Assembly: GCA_039029915.1 (NCBI GenBank)
Contig: JBCCFD010000109.1
Location: 1 to 18,171 of the forward strand
Direction of reading: 5' to 3'
DNA length: 18,171 nt
Origin: QQUD01 sp039029915
GTDB taxonomy: Bacteria > Chloroflexota > Anaerolineae > Promineifilales > Promineifilaceae
Each line of letters opens with the position of its first letter. Position 1 is the stretch's first letter. Below are positions 7,291 through 14,460 of this stretch, piece after piece. Under the pieces are notes generated by a model. The model ran no database searches. It was given only the letters and a program-made list of their open reading frames with translations, and was not told where the DNA came from. Made by a program: the position numbers and the translations under genes.

Positions 7291-8175
7291 ATGCCGGTTT
7301 GCCATATTCGATTAGCAGAAATTAATATTCGCCTTGAGGCATTGGATAAGCGTTTGTTTAACGCGGCAACGGCCGTATTTCACCCCGCGCTGCATCAAAA
7401 AACGGCCGTTTGGGACATCAACATTAGCCTAAGCAATCAAACCAAGTTTTCACAACTCAATCGTATCGATTTTGTTGATGAAGACATCGGGTTTGGGCTT
7501 CAAAAAGATCACAATTTGTTTCAATTTCATTTTGACATCGGGGCACAATTTGAGGTCAACATTGAGTCAGGGGCGATTCACGGCCGTATCCACCCCCAGG
7601 CTATCTGCTTCCTAGAAGATATGCTTTACCTTTGCCTATCCCCCCTGCTTCGTCAATCGGACGTATTTCTTTTGCACGGCTTTGCGGCTCAGAGAGATAA
7701 TCAAACGATCATTTTGGTTGGCCCCTCCGGCTGTGGTAAGACAACGGCTGGATTAGCCCTCCTTATTCAAGGCTGGCGCTTTTTAGCCAACGATATCGTC
7801 TTGCTCAAGCATGACGCCATCATGATTCATCCAACATTTGATCGGATTCGGGTTCGGGAAGGCACACCCAAATTACTCGGTCAACCGGATGCTCAACTTT
7901 CATTTGACTCATTTTTATTAGGGAGTACGGGGGGCGTTACGGCCGTTTATTTTATGGAGCTAGACGCCACCGGTGAAACATCCGTTCAGCCTCTCCCCAA
8001 GGCGGTGGCGTTGGCAAAGCTGTGTGAAGCAAGTGTTGATCGCTGGGACAGCAATTGGCTCCCATCCCATTTTGCATTTTTAAAACGGCTGTGTAAGGAA
8101 ACGGCCGTCTATCAGCTCACCAGTGGTCAAAATATTCACCAGCTATATAAAAAACTGCATCCCCACCAAAACTAA
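7291..8175 (+). CDS. HPr kinase/phosphorylase-like P-loop protein
   Basis: This 294-residue protein has a Walker A motif GPSGCGKTT (Lys150) after HGFAAQRDNQTIILV, then GWRFLANDIVLL with Asp168, the arrangement seen in HPr serine kinase/phosphatase C-terminal domains and in HprK-like proteins of peptide-modification clusters. The first ~125 residues form an all-beta-looking N-terminal part that I do not recognise. There is no HPr, PqqD or lasso-peptide gene beside it, so its phosphoacceptor is unknown. The start at 7291 is fixed by an in-frame stop just upstream and has no Shine-Dalgarno site. The 3' end overlaps the convergent membrane-protein gene by 33 bp. Five ACGGCCGT palindromes lie inside it, the densest cluster in the window. 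Confidence 0.72.
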   Translation: MPVCHIRLAEINIRLEALDKRLFNAATAVFHPALHQKTAVWDINISLSNQTKFSQLNRIDFVDEDIGFGLQKDHNLFQFHFDIGAQFEVNIESGAIHGRIHPQAICFLEDMLYLCLSPLLRQSDVFLLHGFAAQRDNQTIILVGPSGCGKTTAGLALLIQGWRFLANDIVLLKHDAIMIHPTFDRIRVREGTPKLLGQPDAQLSFDSFLLGSTGGVTAVYFMELDATGETSVQPLPKAVALAKLCEASVDRWDSNWLPSHFAFLKRLCKETAVYQLTSGQNIHQLYKKLHPHQN

Positions 8176-8661
8176 ACCACTCGAAACCAAACCAGAGATA
8201 AACGAGATGTAAGCCAATCGAACAAAGCGATACTTTTTTTGACCTAAAAAGACGCCCATTTCATAAACTTCACGCACCTGCGCTTCGTAAACCGCGTTTG
8301 TTTCACTTAAAACATGATCCATTTTTTCAGCATATTCCTCATAATCCATGTGAATAAAGTTGCCAAAAAAGAGTAAATTTTTGCTTTTATTAGCAGACGG
8401 CCCCTTACCTGATGAAATCTTTGGCATCACCGCATAAGCGGCCACCACAATCGTAATAATGCAAAAGATTATCATAACGACCACAGGCCACCGCAAGATG
8501 GGATCATTTAAATATCGGAATGAAAACGTCAGGACAAGAGACGAAAGTGTTAACATAATATTTGCCTTCACATCCGCCATCACGCTAAGCTGAACGTGAT
8601 GTGAACGTGTTTGGACCAGTAAACGATCCCGTGCATTGCTTTCTTCGTGTAAATTCAACAT
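8143..8661 (-). CDS. Pycsar-effector-like (DUF5706) transmembrane protein
   Basis: This 172-residue protein has three predicted membrane segments: ~35-50, ~58-79 and ~147-169. The signature ADVKANIMLTLSS before the first segment, NLLFFGNF at 95-102, EEYAEKM, and the amphipathic helix around 118-145 leading into KKYRFVRLAYISF fit the Pycsar effector/DUF5706 family as I know it. In characterised Pycsar systems a PycTM protein responds to cCMP or cUMP made by a neighbouring cyclase and damages the inner membrane during phage infection. No cyclase gene is visible within this window, so the immune role is inference only. The ATG at 8661 has GGAGA 8 nt upstream. The 3' end overlaps the convergent HPr-kinase-like gene. 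It carries no ACGGCCGT. Confidence 0.68.
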   Translation of the reverse strand: MLNLHEESNARDRLLVQTRSHHVQLSVMADVKANIMLTLSSLVLTFSFRYLNDPILRWPVVVMIIFCIITIVVAAYAVMPKISSGKGPSANKSKNLLFFGNFIHMDYEEYAEKMDHVLSETNAVYEAQVREVYEMGVFLGQKKYRFVRLAYISFISGLVSSGLVLVGMQFFI

Positions 8662-8953
8662 AGATAATTCTCCAAGACCATTAGCTCAGCCTTAGATATT
8701 ACAGTGAACCCATCATTTTACAGTAAAAAAGGTGTCAATTTTTATGAAATCTACTGGCAAAACTTAAAATAAATCAAAGCTTACTCCTGAACAGTGTGAT
8801 ACCATTTGGAATCAGTGTCCCTCTTGCTGAAACTAAAAAAACGTTGGCACACGCTAAACACTTGACATAAAATCAAAGCATATCACTTTTTATCTATCAC
8901 CCATCATCTAGCACTTTCAAGCACCCATGCAACCAGCGATAAAGGAGTCCCAA
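8662..8953. other. AT-rich divergent spacer with short direct repeats
   Basis: The 292-bp gap between the Pycsar-effector-like gene (minus) and the YtcJ-like amidohydrolase (plus) must hold both promoters. TTACAGT occurs at 8699-8705 and 8718-8724, 19 bp apart, upstream of the minus-strand gene. TTGACA is present at 8862-8867 on the plus strand and at 8733-8738 on the minus strand, but neither has a good -10 box at normal spacing. I see no longer gene. Confidence 0.4.
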
Positions 8954-10525
8954 ATGAAACTTTTCACTAACGGAACCATTCACACGATGGACCCATCTCA
9001 CCCGACGGTTGAAGCAGTTTTGGTTAATGATGACGGCAAAATTGCAGCCGTTGGAGCAAAGGCTGATTTGAGTCGTGATGGGGTTGAGATTGTGGATTTA
9101 AACGGCCGTGTTCTACTTCCCGCTTTCAACGATGCCCACATTCACGTTTCATGGCTTGGTCTCCAATTAACACGCTGGGTTGATGCCCGAAACCATGTGG
9201 CGCCTAATATTCCTACAGTTGTGCAAAAATTTAGGGAACGGGCTGCTCAAGAAACCCCAAACAGATGGATTCAAGGGATGGGGTATAACGAGGCCTTACT
9301 AGCAGAGGGGAGACATCTCAACAAGCACGATCTGGATGAGGCCAGCACCGAGCACCCTATCTTTTTAGTCCGCTCCTGTGGCCACGTGGCGGTTGTCAAT
9401 CACCGCGCCATGGAGCTAGCCGGCATCACGGCCGAAACACCTGATCCACCGGGTGGGGTCATTTTGCGAGATGAGCACGGAGAACCCACCGGAATCCTGC
9501 AAGAAACTGCGATGACGCTTGCTCAACATCTCATTCCTGAGCCGACGCTGGCCGAAAAGATAACGGCCGTTCAAGCCACCGCCAACTATTTACTGAGCCT
9601 CGGCGTAACAGCCGCCACCGATCCAGACGTCATGCCTGACTGGATTGAAGTTTATCAAAAGATGGCGGATGAAAATCTACTCGACATTCGGATGAATCTG
9701 CTGGCTAGTCGTCGCAGCGGGGATCAAATTCAACCCCTTCCACCCAAAATAGACTCTGACTTTTTAAGACTCGACAGCGTCAAATTCTTTGCCGATGGCG
9801 GGATGACGAGCGCCACGGCTGCCATCTCCATCCCCTACCGCGAAACCGGCACTAAAGGGGTTCTTATTTACGAAGATGAAGAAATGGCCGACCTGATGTG
9901 GGAAGCTCACAATAACGGCTTGCGCATTGCCACCCACGCCAATGGTGACATCGCCATCGAACAGGTGCTCTCCACTTACGAACTCGTTAATCAAAAACAG
10001 CCGCGCCCCAATTTGCACCACCGCATCGAACATCTGGCCCTGCCAACCGATGATCATCTTGAACGATGCGCCAACCTGCATGTCAACATCGCCACCCAAA
10101 CCGTCTTTCTGTCAGCGATGGGTGCTACCTATCGTCGGTACATGCCAGAGGCCTTTTTTCCACGAGCGTACGGTGTACGTAAAATGCTCGATGCCGGTCT
10201 AACGGTTGCTCTCAGCACCGACGCGCCCGTTGTACCAGATGCAAATCCATTCTTAGGGTTAAAAGCGGCCGTGGATCGCCACGATCATGCGGGCAATCCG
10301 CTAGGTGCTCACCAAGCCATTACAAATGAAGAGGCGCTCTTTGGCTATACAATGGGCGGGGCGCTCCTCAGCGGTGACGAGGCAACTATGGGCAGCCTAA
10401 CTCCTGGGAAATGGGCAGACATGATCATAGTGAATGACGATCCGCTAACAACGCCACCAGAAAAAATGCTCGAACTGCTTGTCGAAAAGACCTTTGTGGC
10501 AGGAGAAGTGATGTTTGAACGATAA
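8954..10525 (+). CDS. YtcJ-like amidohydrolase (Amidohydro_3 family)
   Basis: This 523-residue cytoplasmic-type hydrolase has the family hallmarks: an N-terminal beta-sandwich strand set (LFTNGTIHTMD, VLVNDDGKIAAVG), LPAFNDAHIH with metal-ligand His62 and His64, ATHANGD with His328, HHRIEHLAL with His360, LSTDAPV with Asp423, and the closing GKWADMIIVNDDP strand. Relatives include N-substituted formamide deformylase; most are uncharacterised, so the substrate is left open. Start choice: an ATG at 8927 lies in frame, but AAAGGAGT (8942-8948 region) is correctly spaced for the ATG at 8954, and the family's usual N-terminus MKLFTNG begins there. Two ACGGCCGT palindromes lie inside. Confidence 0.88.
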   Translation: MKLFTNGTIHTMDPSHPTVEAVLVNDDGKIAAVGAKADLSRDGVEIVDLNGRVLLPAFNDAHIHVSWLGLQLTRWVDARNHVAPNIPTVVQKFRERAAQETPNRWIQGMGYNEALLAEGRHLNKHDLDEASTEHPIFLVRSCGHVAVVNHRAMELAGITAETPDPPGGVILRDEHGEPTGILQETAMTLAQHLIPEPTLAEKITAVQATANYLLSLGVTAATDPDVMPDWIEVYQKMADENLLDIRMNLLASRRSGDQIQPLPPKIDSDFLRLDSVKFFADGGMTSATAAISIPYRETGTKGVLIYEDEEMADLMWEAHNNGLRIATHANGDIAIEQVLSTYELVNQKQPRPNLHHRIEHLALPTDDHLERCANLHVNIATQTVFLSAMGATYRRYMPEAFFPRAYGVRKMLDAGLTVALSTDAPVVPDANPFLGLKAAVDRHDHAGNPLGAHQAITNEEALFGYTMGGALLSGDEATMGSLTPGKWADMIIVNDDPLTTPPEKMLELLVEKTFVAGEVMFER

Positions 10526-10564
10526 ACGTAGAGACTTCCCTAAAAAATGTGACACCATTTCCCA

Positions 10565-11047
10565 TTATGCAAGAGAGGCGGTGTAGTCCCAAGCAGCTAG
10601 TTCAGGATGCTCAACCCCAAGTTGGGTCAGCATCATCTTAACTTGGGTGCGATGTTCAATGCCGTGATACAGCGCTTGTAGAACAACGGTCCAGTTGTAA
10701 AAGTGGAAAGGGTTGCCGTTTACCTCCACATTATGAATAGCGGTGGGGTCTGTTTGGCTGGCAATCTCAACCAGCTTTTGACCTGATTTTTCAGCAAGCT
10801 TAAGGAGATCATGCATCGAGGTTTCTTCCCAAACAACATCGTCAGTAAATACCCAAGCACCGACTAAGCGATTGATATACCCAGCTTCGGCTCGAATCAA
10901 ATGCACTAAAGTGGGATGAATCTGCCCAAACACCCCCTTCATTTCTACTGAAAGCTGTTCATCAGACAAGGTGCCACATAGTTGAATAAGCTGAGTGTTG
11001 GCCCAAAGATTGTATTCAAACATTTTATCAAGTTGCTTGGTGGTCAT
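10565..11047 (-). CDS. DinB-like four-helix protein
   Basis: This 160-residue protein opens with LDKMFEYNLWANTQLI, a typical first helix of the DinB/YfiT family. The metal-binding histidine triad expected for the family is seen as His49 (in TLVHLI), His128 and His132 (in YHGIEHRTQV). DinB-family members include thiol-dependent transferases that use bacillithiol or mycothiol; the role of this one is unknown. The frame is open for 40 more codons upstream, but the ATG at 11047 has AAGGAGA five bases in front and begins exactly at the family's N-terminus, so the shorter form is preferred. It is convergent with the amidohydrolase gene, with a 39-bp gap. Confidence 0.82.
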   Translation of the reverse strand: MTTKQLDKMFEYNLWANTQLIQLCGTLSDEQLSVEMKGVFGQIHPTLVHLIRAEAGYINRLVGAWVFTDDVVWEETSMHDLLKLAEKSGQKLVEIASQTDPTAIHNVEVNGNPFHFYNWTVVLQALYHGIEHRTQVKMMLTQLGVEHPELAAWDYTASLA

Positions 11048-11116
11048 ATTTTTCTCCTTACCGTGCTGGAATAGTTTTTGCCAGAATCTATTCCAAATGT
11101 CATCTATTAACCTATC

Positions 11117-11194
11117 TTTAGTGAAACGAAGTGCCTGCTTTGAAAAAACATCGGCGACAAACTTCATTTCCTCGAGGTTTTGAAGCGCTTATCC
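11117..11194 (+). repeat. Diverged direct repeat, copy 1
   Basis: It starts CTTTAGTGAAACGAAG and ends in GCGCTTATC, matching 11396-11473 without gaps over about 78 bp at roughly 80% identity by eye. Similarity may continue upstream to an ATG TCA TCT at 11097, against ATG AGT TCT at 11378, with a 2-nt length difference. It contains the near-inverted pair GAAACGAAG and CTTCATTTC. It could be a broken duplicate of the downstream gene's 5' end or a copy of a dispersed element. Confidence 0.6.
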
Positions 11195-11239
11195 CATCTC
11201 ACAAGACCCGATGTGCAGGTTGAATCATTTTTCACTTTA

Positions 11240-11268
11240 GTAGGGCACATAGCGCGCTATGTGCCTAC
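11240..11268. repeat. Palindromic repeat around GGCACATAGC/GCTATGTGCC
   Basis: A perfect 22-bp palindrome (11244-11265; arms GGCACATAGC and GCTATGTGCC around a central GC) is extended by GTAG on the left and TAC on the right with one bulged G. It has the GTAGGG...CCTAC shape of small palindromic repeats found in several bacterial groups. It would form a very stable RNA or cruciform hairpin. There is no U-tract, so it is not a normal terminator. Confidence 0.7.
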
Positions 11269-11377
11269 GGCGATCTTCAAACGGGGAACTTCGGAACAGT
11301 TAACCTGCTACAATGGTATTGTAGAGGATACAAATCGGCATCAAAAGAAACCATCACCATCAAGTCATTCACAGGAT

Positions 11378-12622
11378 ATGAGTTCTAAAAATCGCTTTAG
11401 TGAAACGAAGCTCTTGCTTCGAAAAAACGACGGCCATACACTTCGTTTCCCCGAGGTTCCAAAGCGTTTATCTGACAAGGGGATCAATTTAGAAACTGCG
11501 GAACGCCTAAGCGCTCTTGATTCATTACGTGGCCTTATCATGATCGTCATGGCGTTAGATCATGCCAATCATTTTATTGCGAAGAGAAAGCTCGAACCCG
11601 AGCTGTGGTATTTTTTCTTTCCAAACTATGGTGACAATGCTTTAGCGTTTTTAACGAGATTCGTAACACATTTAGCGGCACCGGGGTTCTTTTTCATCAT
11701 GGGTGCAGGTATGGCCTTGTTCACCAGTTCACGTCAATCAAAGCAATGGAGCCGTTTCAAAATTACAAGCCATTTTATAATAAGAGGCACCTTGTTAATT
11801 TTATTCCAGTTCTTGCTAGAGAATCCAGCGTGGAATATCGGTACTGGCAATTCAAATTTGAGCTATTTTGGGGTCCTTTATGCTCTCGGTGGTGCTATGC
11901 TCTTAGGATCGCTGTTCATTTTCTTGCCAACAAAGCTACTTATCCTACTAAGTGCGCTTCTTGTTTTGTTCACTGAAGCATTACTGCCCCATTTACCGTC
12001 GGGCTTTGCCACCTACCCAACAAGTCAGCTTCTTTTTACAACACCAGGATTTGGCGATATTTTTATCACGCAAACGTTAGTCCTTTATCCCATATTGCCA
12101 TGGTTAGGGGTGATGGGTTTGGGATTTGCTTACGGCCGTTACTTGCAACAGAATGCGACAAAAGCGTATAACTTGGCTCTCCCAATAAGCTTCATTGCGC
12201 TGCTCCTCTTTGCCGCACTTCGTACCGCAAATGGTTACGGAAATATTCGACCCAACCTGACAGAGGATTGGATTGGTTTCTTCAATTTAGTGAAATATCC
12301 CCCCAGCTTAACCTTTAACCTGCTCATGATCGGTCTAAACCTGCTGTTTTTACGGATATTTGTCTGGCTAGAGACACATTCAAGCAAAAACGTAATAGGC
12401 CGAGTGTTGACAGGCTTTGGTCGTGAGCCGCTCTTTTTTTACATCGCTCATCTTTACCTGTACGGGTTTTTAGGGATGTGGCTCAATCAAGATGGGGCAA
12501 TATCTATCCCACAAATGATGCCATATTGGGCGCTGGGCCTTTTTATCTTGTGGCCCCTTTGTGCCGGGTACAACGCTTTCAAGCATAGGCAAGCCGATCG
12601 GTCACATTGGCGTTTTTTCTAG
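11378..12622 (+). CDS. DUF1624/HGSNAT-like multi-pass membrane protein
   Basis: This 414-residue protein has its conserved domain beginning at RLSALDSLRGLIMIVMALDH, the signature of the DUF1624 / heparan-alpha-glucosaminide N-acetyltransferase catalytic family, followed by many hydrophobic segments, LAAPGFFFIMGAG, the YPILPWLGVMGLGFAYGR segment and FGREPLFFYIAHLYLYG near the end. Relatives are membrane acyltransferase-like proteins; the substrate here is unknown. The ATG at 11378 is the last start codon before the domain and has no good Shine-Dalgarno site, so the start is uncertain; a TTG at 11180 would add 66 residues without domain character. The first ~35 residues are encoded largely by copy 2 of the local direct repeat, which is unusual. 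One ACGGCCGT palindrome is at 12132-12139. Confidence 0.78.
   Translation: MSSKNRFSETKLLLRKNDGHTLRFPEVPKRLSDKGINLETAERLSALDSLRGLIMIVMALDHANHFIAKRKLEPELWYFFFPNYGDNALAFLTRFVTHLAAPGFFFIMGAGMALFTSSRQSKQWSRFKITSHFIIRGTLLILFQFLLENPAWNIGTGNSNLSYFGVLYALGGAMLLGSLFIFLPTKLLILLSALLVLFTEALLPHLPSGFATYPTSQLLFTTPGFGDIFITQTLVLYPILPWLGVMGLGFAYGRYLQQNATKAYNLALPISFIALLLFAALRTANGYGNIRPNLTEDWIGFFNLVKYPPSLTFNLLMIGLNLLFLRIFVWLETHSSKNVIGRVLTGFGREPLFFYIAHLYLYGFLGMWLNQDGAISIPQMMPYWALGLFILWPLCAGYNAFKHRQADRSHWRFF
11396..11473 (+). repeat. Diverged direct repeat, copy 2 (inside the DUF1624-like CDS)
   Basis: This copy carries an exact inverted pair GAAACGAAG / CTTCGTTTC, and its open frame supplies residues about 7-32 of the membrane protein. 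Its partner lies 279 bp upstream. Confidence 0.6.
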
Positions 12623-12650
12623 AATTTGCGCTTCATCCTATAAATGAGCG

Positions 12651-12691
12651 AATAGATATCTATTGAGAATATAGCCCAAACCAGTTATAAA
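12651..12691 (+). promoter_or_regulatory. Sigma-70-type promoter with overlapping palindrome
   Basis: TTGAGA (12663-12668), a 17-bp spacer and TATAAA (12686-12691) make a near-consensus promoter. The -10 box ends 7 nt before the A of the ATG at 12698. The perfect 14-bp palindrome AATAGATATCTATT (12651-12664) overlaps the -35 box and could be a regulator site. Confidence 0.6.
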
Positions 12692-12697
12692 TATCCT

Positions 12698-13027
12698 ATG
12701 CCCTTTCTTGTCCGATTCGCCGGTGACGTCCCTCACAAAATCGCCCACCACACCCACAAAGTAAAAAAGAAAGTTGGAGCTCTTTGTTCATCCATTCCTC
12801 GACCGGCTGAAGGTGAATTTTCCCAAAAAGGGGGCTGGCAGCTCGTTGACAAGCTGCCAGAGGGTGTAGGGCTTTGTAAAAATTGCCTGCGTGCTCAAAT
12901 CCGCAAGAAAAATCCGCTACCTGCTCGGGTTGAAAGGGACCTTGCCCTACTCGCTAAGTGGGACCCCAAAGCGGCTGAACGTCAGCGGGAAAAGATGCTT
13001 GAAAAGTATCGGCTCTCCCAAAAATAA
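12698..13027 (+). CDS. Small Cys/His protein, putative zinc-binding, unrecognised
   Basis: This 109-residue basic protein has no family I can name with certainty. The first two thirds hold the potential metal ligands: a His cluster at 13, 17, 18 and 20, Cys30 in GALCSS, then Cys60 and Cys63 in LCKNCLRA. The spacing (His, Cys, about 30 residues, CxxC) resembles small zinc-binding proteins with a W...LPEG...LCKNC layout. The C-terminal 40 residues are charged and probably helical (RQREKMLEKY). No Shine-Dalgarno site is present; the promoter position suggests the mRNA starts on the ATG. The following lipoprotein gene has its own Shine-Dalgarno site 144 bp downstream, so co-transcription is possible. 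Confidence 0.6.
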   Translation: MPFLVRFAGDVPHKIAHHTHKVKKKVGALCSSIPRPAEGEFSQKGGWQLVDKLPEGVGLCKNCLRAQIRKKNPLPARVERDLALLAKWDPKAAERQREKMLEKYRLSQK

Positions 13028-13171
13028 ATACCCAACATCATTAAAAATAGATCAAATTGGATCGCACTATCCCATTCTCTCCATTTTTGAGCAAGATTTC
13101 GACAGCGATTTCTCCTTATTTGCTATTACGCTTGTCTTGTTTAGTAATCGATCAGGCGAAAGGATGGAGAA

Positions 13172-14413
13172 ATGAAAAAGATTCATTATCTTTTTTTGAT
13201 ATTAGTGTCAGCCATTATTAGTTGTGCAGCGCCAGTGGCAGAACCAACCCCGACCATTGAAGCAACGGCCGTTTCCCAAGCATTGCCCACAGAAGCACCT
13301 CCAACGGAAATAGTTCCCACAGACACCCCCACGGCGTTACCTACTGACACACCAGAACCAACCGCCACGCCTACGATTACCCCCACGCCGCTACCAACAT
13401 TCACCCCCACCCCAGAACCAACCGCCACCCCTGATGTGCCACGATTTTCGACAAGGGGCAATTTTGTTTTTTATCGAGACGAGCCAGTGGTGATCAACGA
13501 TAACCTTGGCCCTTCAGGAAGACAGTTCACAGATCCAGGCGGCGTTGTCTTTCACGAGGGCCAATACCACATGTTCCACAATGCATTTACTGGTTGGCCC
13601 GCCAAAGTCGATGTGATGTATTCCGTTTCAGATGATGGCATCAACTGGACGCTGGCCCAAGAAGAGCCCGTTTTTGAGGGGGAAGACCTCACCTTTGTGG
13701 GGGTTGCTGCTCTTGCATCGAGCGTTGTGGTTCGAGATGATGGCACTTGGATGATGTATTTTTACAGTTGGGATGATTTCACATGGCCCGTTTCAGAAAC
13801 TAAAATTGGGGTTGCCACAGCTGACTCACCGTTCGGACCGTGGACTGCCTTTGCCCGCCCCATATTAAGGCCAGGCGCTTCAGGAGAGTGGGACGAGTTG
13901 GGCGTTCGCACCCCCTCTGTACAAAAAGTGGATGACGGATATGTGATGTTTTACAGTGGACACACTGAAAACACCGCCCATATTGGGCAGGCCTTCTCAG
14001 AGGATGGTCTAAGTTGGACAAAATTCGATGACCCCTCAACAGAAGAAGCACCTTTTCAAAACAGTGATCCCATCTTTGCAGGAAGTGGTGTCGGCTGGGA
14101 TTCGCGACATGTTTACCAACCGCGTCTTCAAATAACAGCAGACGGTTGGGTCATGCTATACACGCATGCAGGGAGCGTCGGTGGCTCATCTTTGTCTCAA
14201 AATCATGGTTTGGCCTTCAGTCAAAATGGCACAGACTGGGTTCGCTCGGAAACGGCCGTTTTCCAACCCTCTGAAGTCAACTCAAGAGGTCAAAATATCT
14301 GGTTTACTGAGCTAACTTATGCCAACGATATCTACACAATTTTTATCGAGTTAGGCGTAGGAAACGAAACTGAAATCTATGCTGTCACGTTTGATTCAGG
14401 TATTTTTCCCTAA
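13172..14413 (+). CDS. Lipoprotein with TP-rich linker and predicted five-bladed beta-propeller domain
   Basis: This 413-residue protein has a lipoprotein signal peptide (charged MKKIH, hydrophobic core, lipobox IISC with Cys18), so it is expected to be exported and lipid-anchored. Residues ~25-90 are a Thr/Pro/Glu-rich linker of TPEPTATP-type repeats, partly duplicated at DNA level (a 17-bp direct repeat at 13352-13368 and 13412-13428). Residues ~93-413 contain repeated blades of the pattern DPGGVVFHEGQYHMF, VMYSVSDDGINW, WMMYFYSWDD, TPSVQKVDDGYVMFYSG and AFSEDGLSWTKF, typical of five-bladed glycosidase propellers (GH43/GH32/GH130-like). Catalytic acids cannot be assigned confidently, so it may bind or cleave a glycan. 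A Shine-Dalgarno-like GGATGGAGA precedes the ATG. Confidence 0.75.
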   Translation: MKKIHYLFLILVSAIISCAAPVAEPTPTIEATAVSQALPTEAPPTEIVPTDTPTALPTDTPEPTATPTITPTPLPTFTPTPEPTATPDVPRFSTRGNFVFYRDEPVVINDNLGPSGRQFTDPGGVVFHEGQYHMFHNAFTGWPAKVDVMYSVSDDGINWTLAQEEPVFEGEDLTFVGVAALASSVVVRDDGTWMMYFYSWDDFTWPVSETKIGVATADSPFGPWTAFARPILRPGASGEWDELGVRTPSVQKVDDGYVMFYSGHTENTAHIGQAFSEDGLSWTKFDDPSTEEAPFQNSDPIFAGSGVGWDSRHVYQPRLQITADGWVMLYTHAGSVGGSSLSQNHGLAFSQNGTDWVRSETAVFQPSEVNSRGQNIWFTELTYANDIYTIFIELGVGNETEIYAVTFDSGIFP

Positions 14414-14425
14414 AATGACACTTTT

Positions 14426-14454
14426 TTGACACCAAAATAGCATACTGCTACAAT
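14426..14454 (+). promoter_or_regulatory. Sigma-70-type promoter of the AraC-family gene, leaderless type
   Basis: TTGACA (14426-14431), a 17-bp spacer and TACAAT (14449-14454) preceded by TG (extended -10, TGCTACAAT). The -10 box ends 7 nt before the A of the ATG at 14461, so the mRNA probably begins at or beside the start codon. The -35 box lies just after the lipoprotein stop codon. Confidence 0.72.
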
Positions 14455-14460
14455 TTGAGT

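Larger units (their letters stand above)
11048..11377. other. Repeat-rich 330-bp divergent spacer
   Basis: The gap between divergent DinB-like and DUF1624-like genes holds copy 1 of a diverged direct repeat (11117-11194), a 22-bp perfect palindrome (11244-11265), an extended -10-like TGCTACAAT (11306-11314) inside a small inverted repeat CTACAAT-GGT-ATTGTAG (11308-11324), and no convincing gene. The plus strand is open in the downstream gene's frame from a TTG at 11180, but the encoded sequence has no domain character. Confidence 0.6.

Noticed and set aside
8862..8867. TTGACA as the -35 box of the YtcJ-like gene
   Set aside because: No acceptable -10 hexamer lies 16-18 bp downstream.
9764..10099. 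111-residue minus-strand frame inside the YtcJ-like gene
   Set aside because: It lies wholly within a well-supported amidohydrolase coding region and resembles no family.
11180..11377. 66-residue N-terminal extension of the DUF1624-like protein from a TTG
   Set aside because: The stretch is translated from the palindrome and repeat spacer, has no domain character and a poor start; the ATG at 11378 is preferred.
13186..13461. 91-residue minus-strand frame of V/G/S repeats opposite the lipoprotein gene
   Set aside because: It is the complement of the Thr/Pro-rich linker codons; the plus-strand gene has a signal peptide, lipobox and domain.
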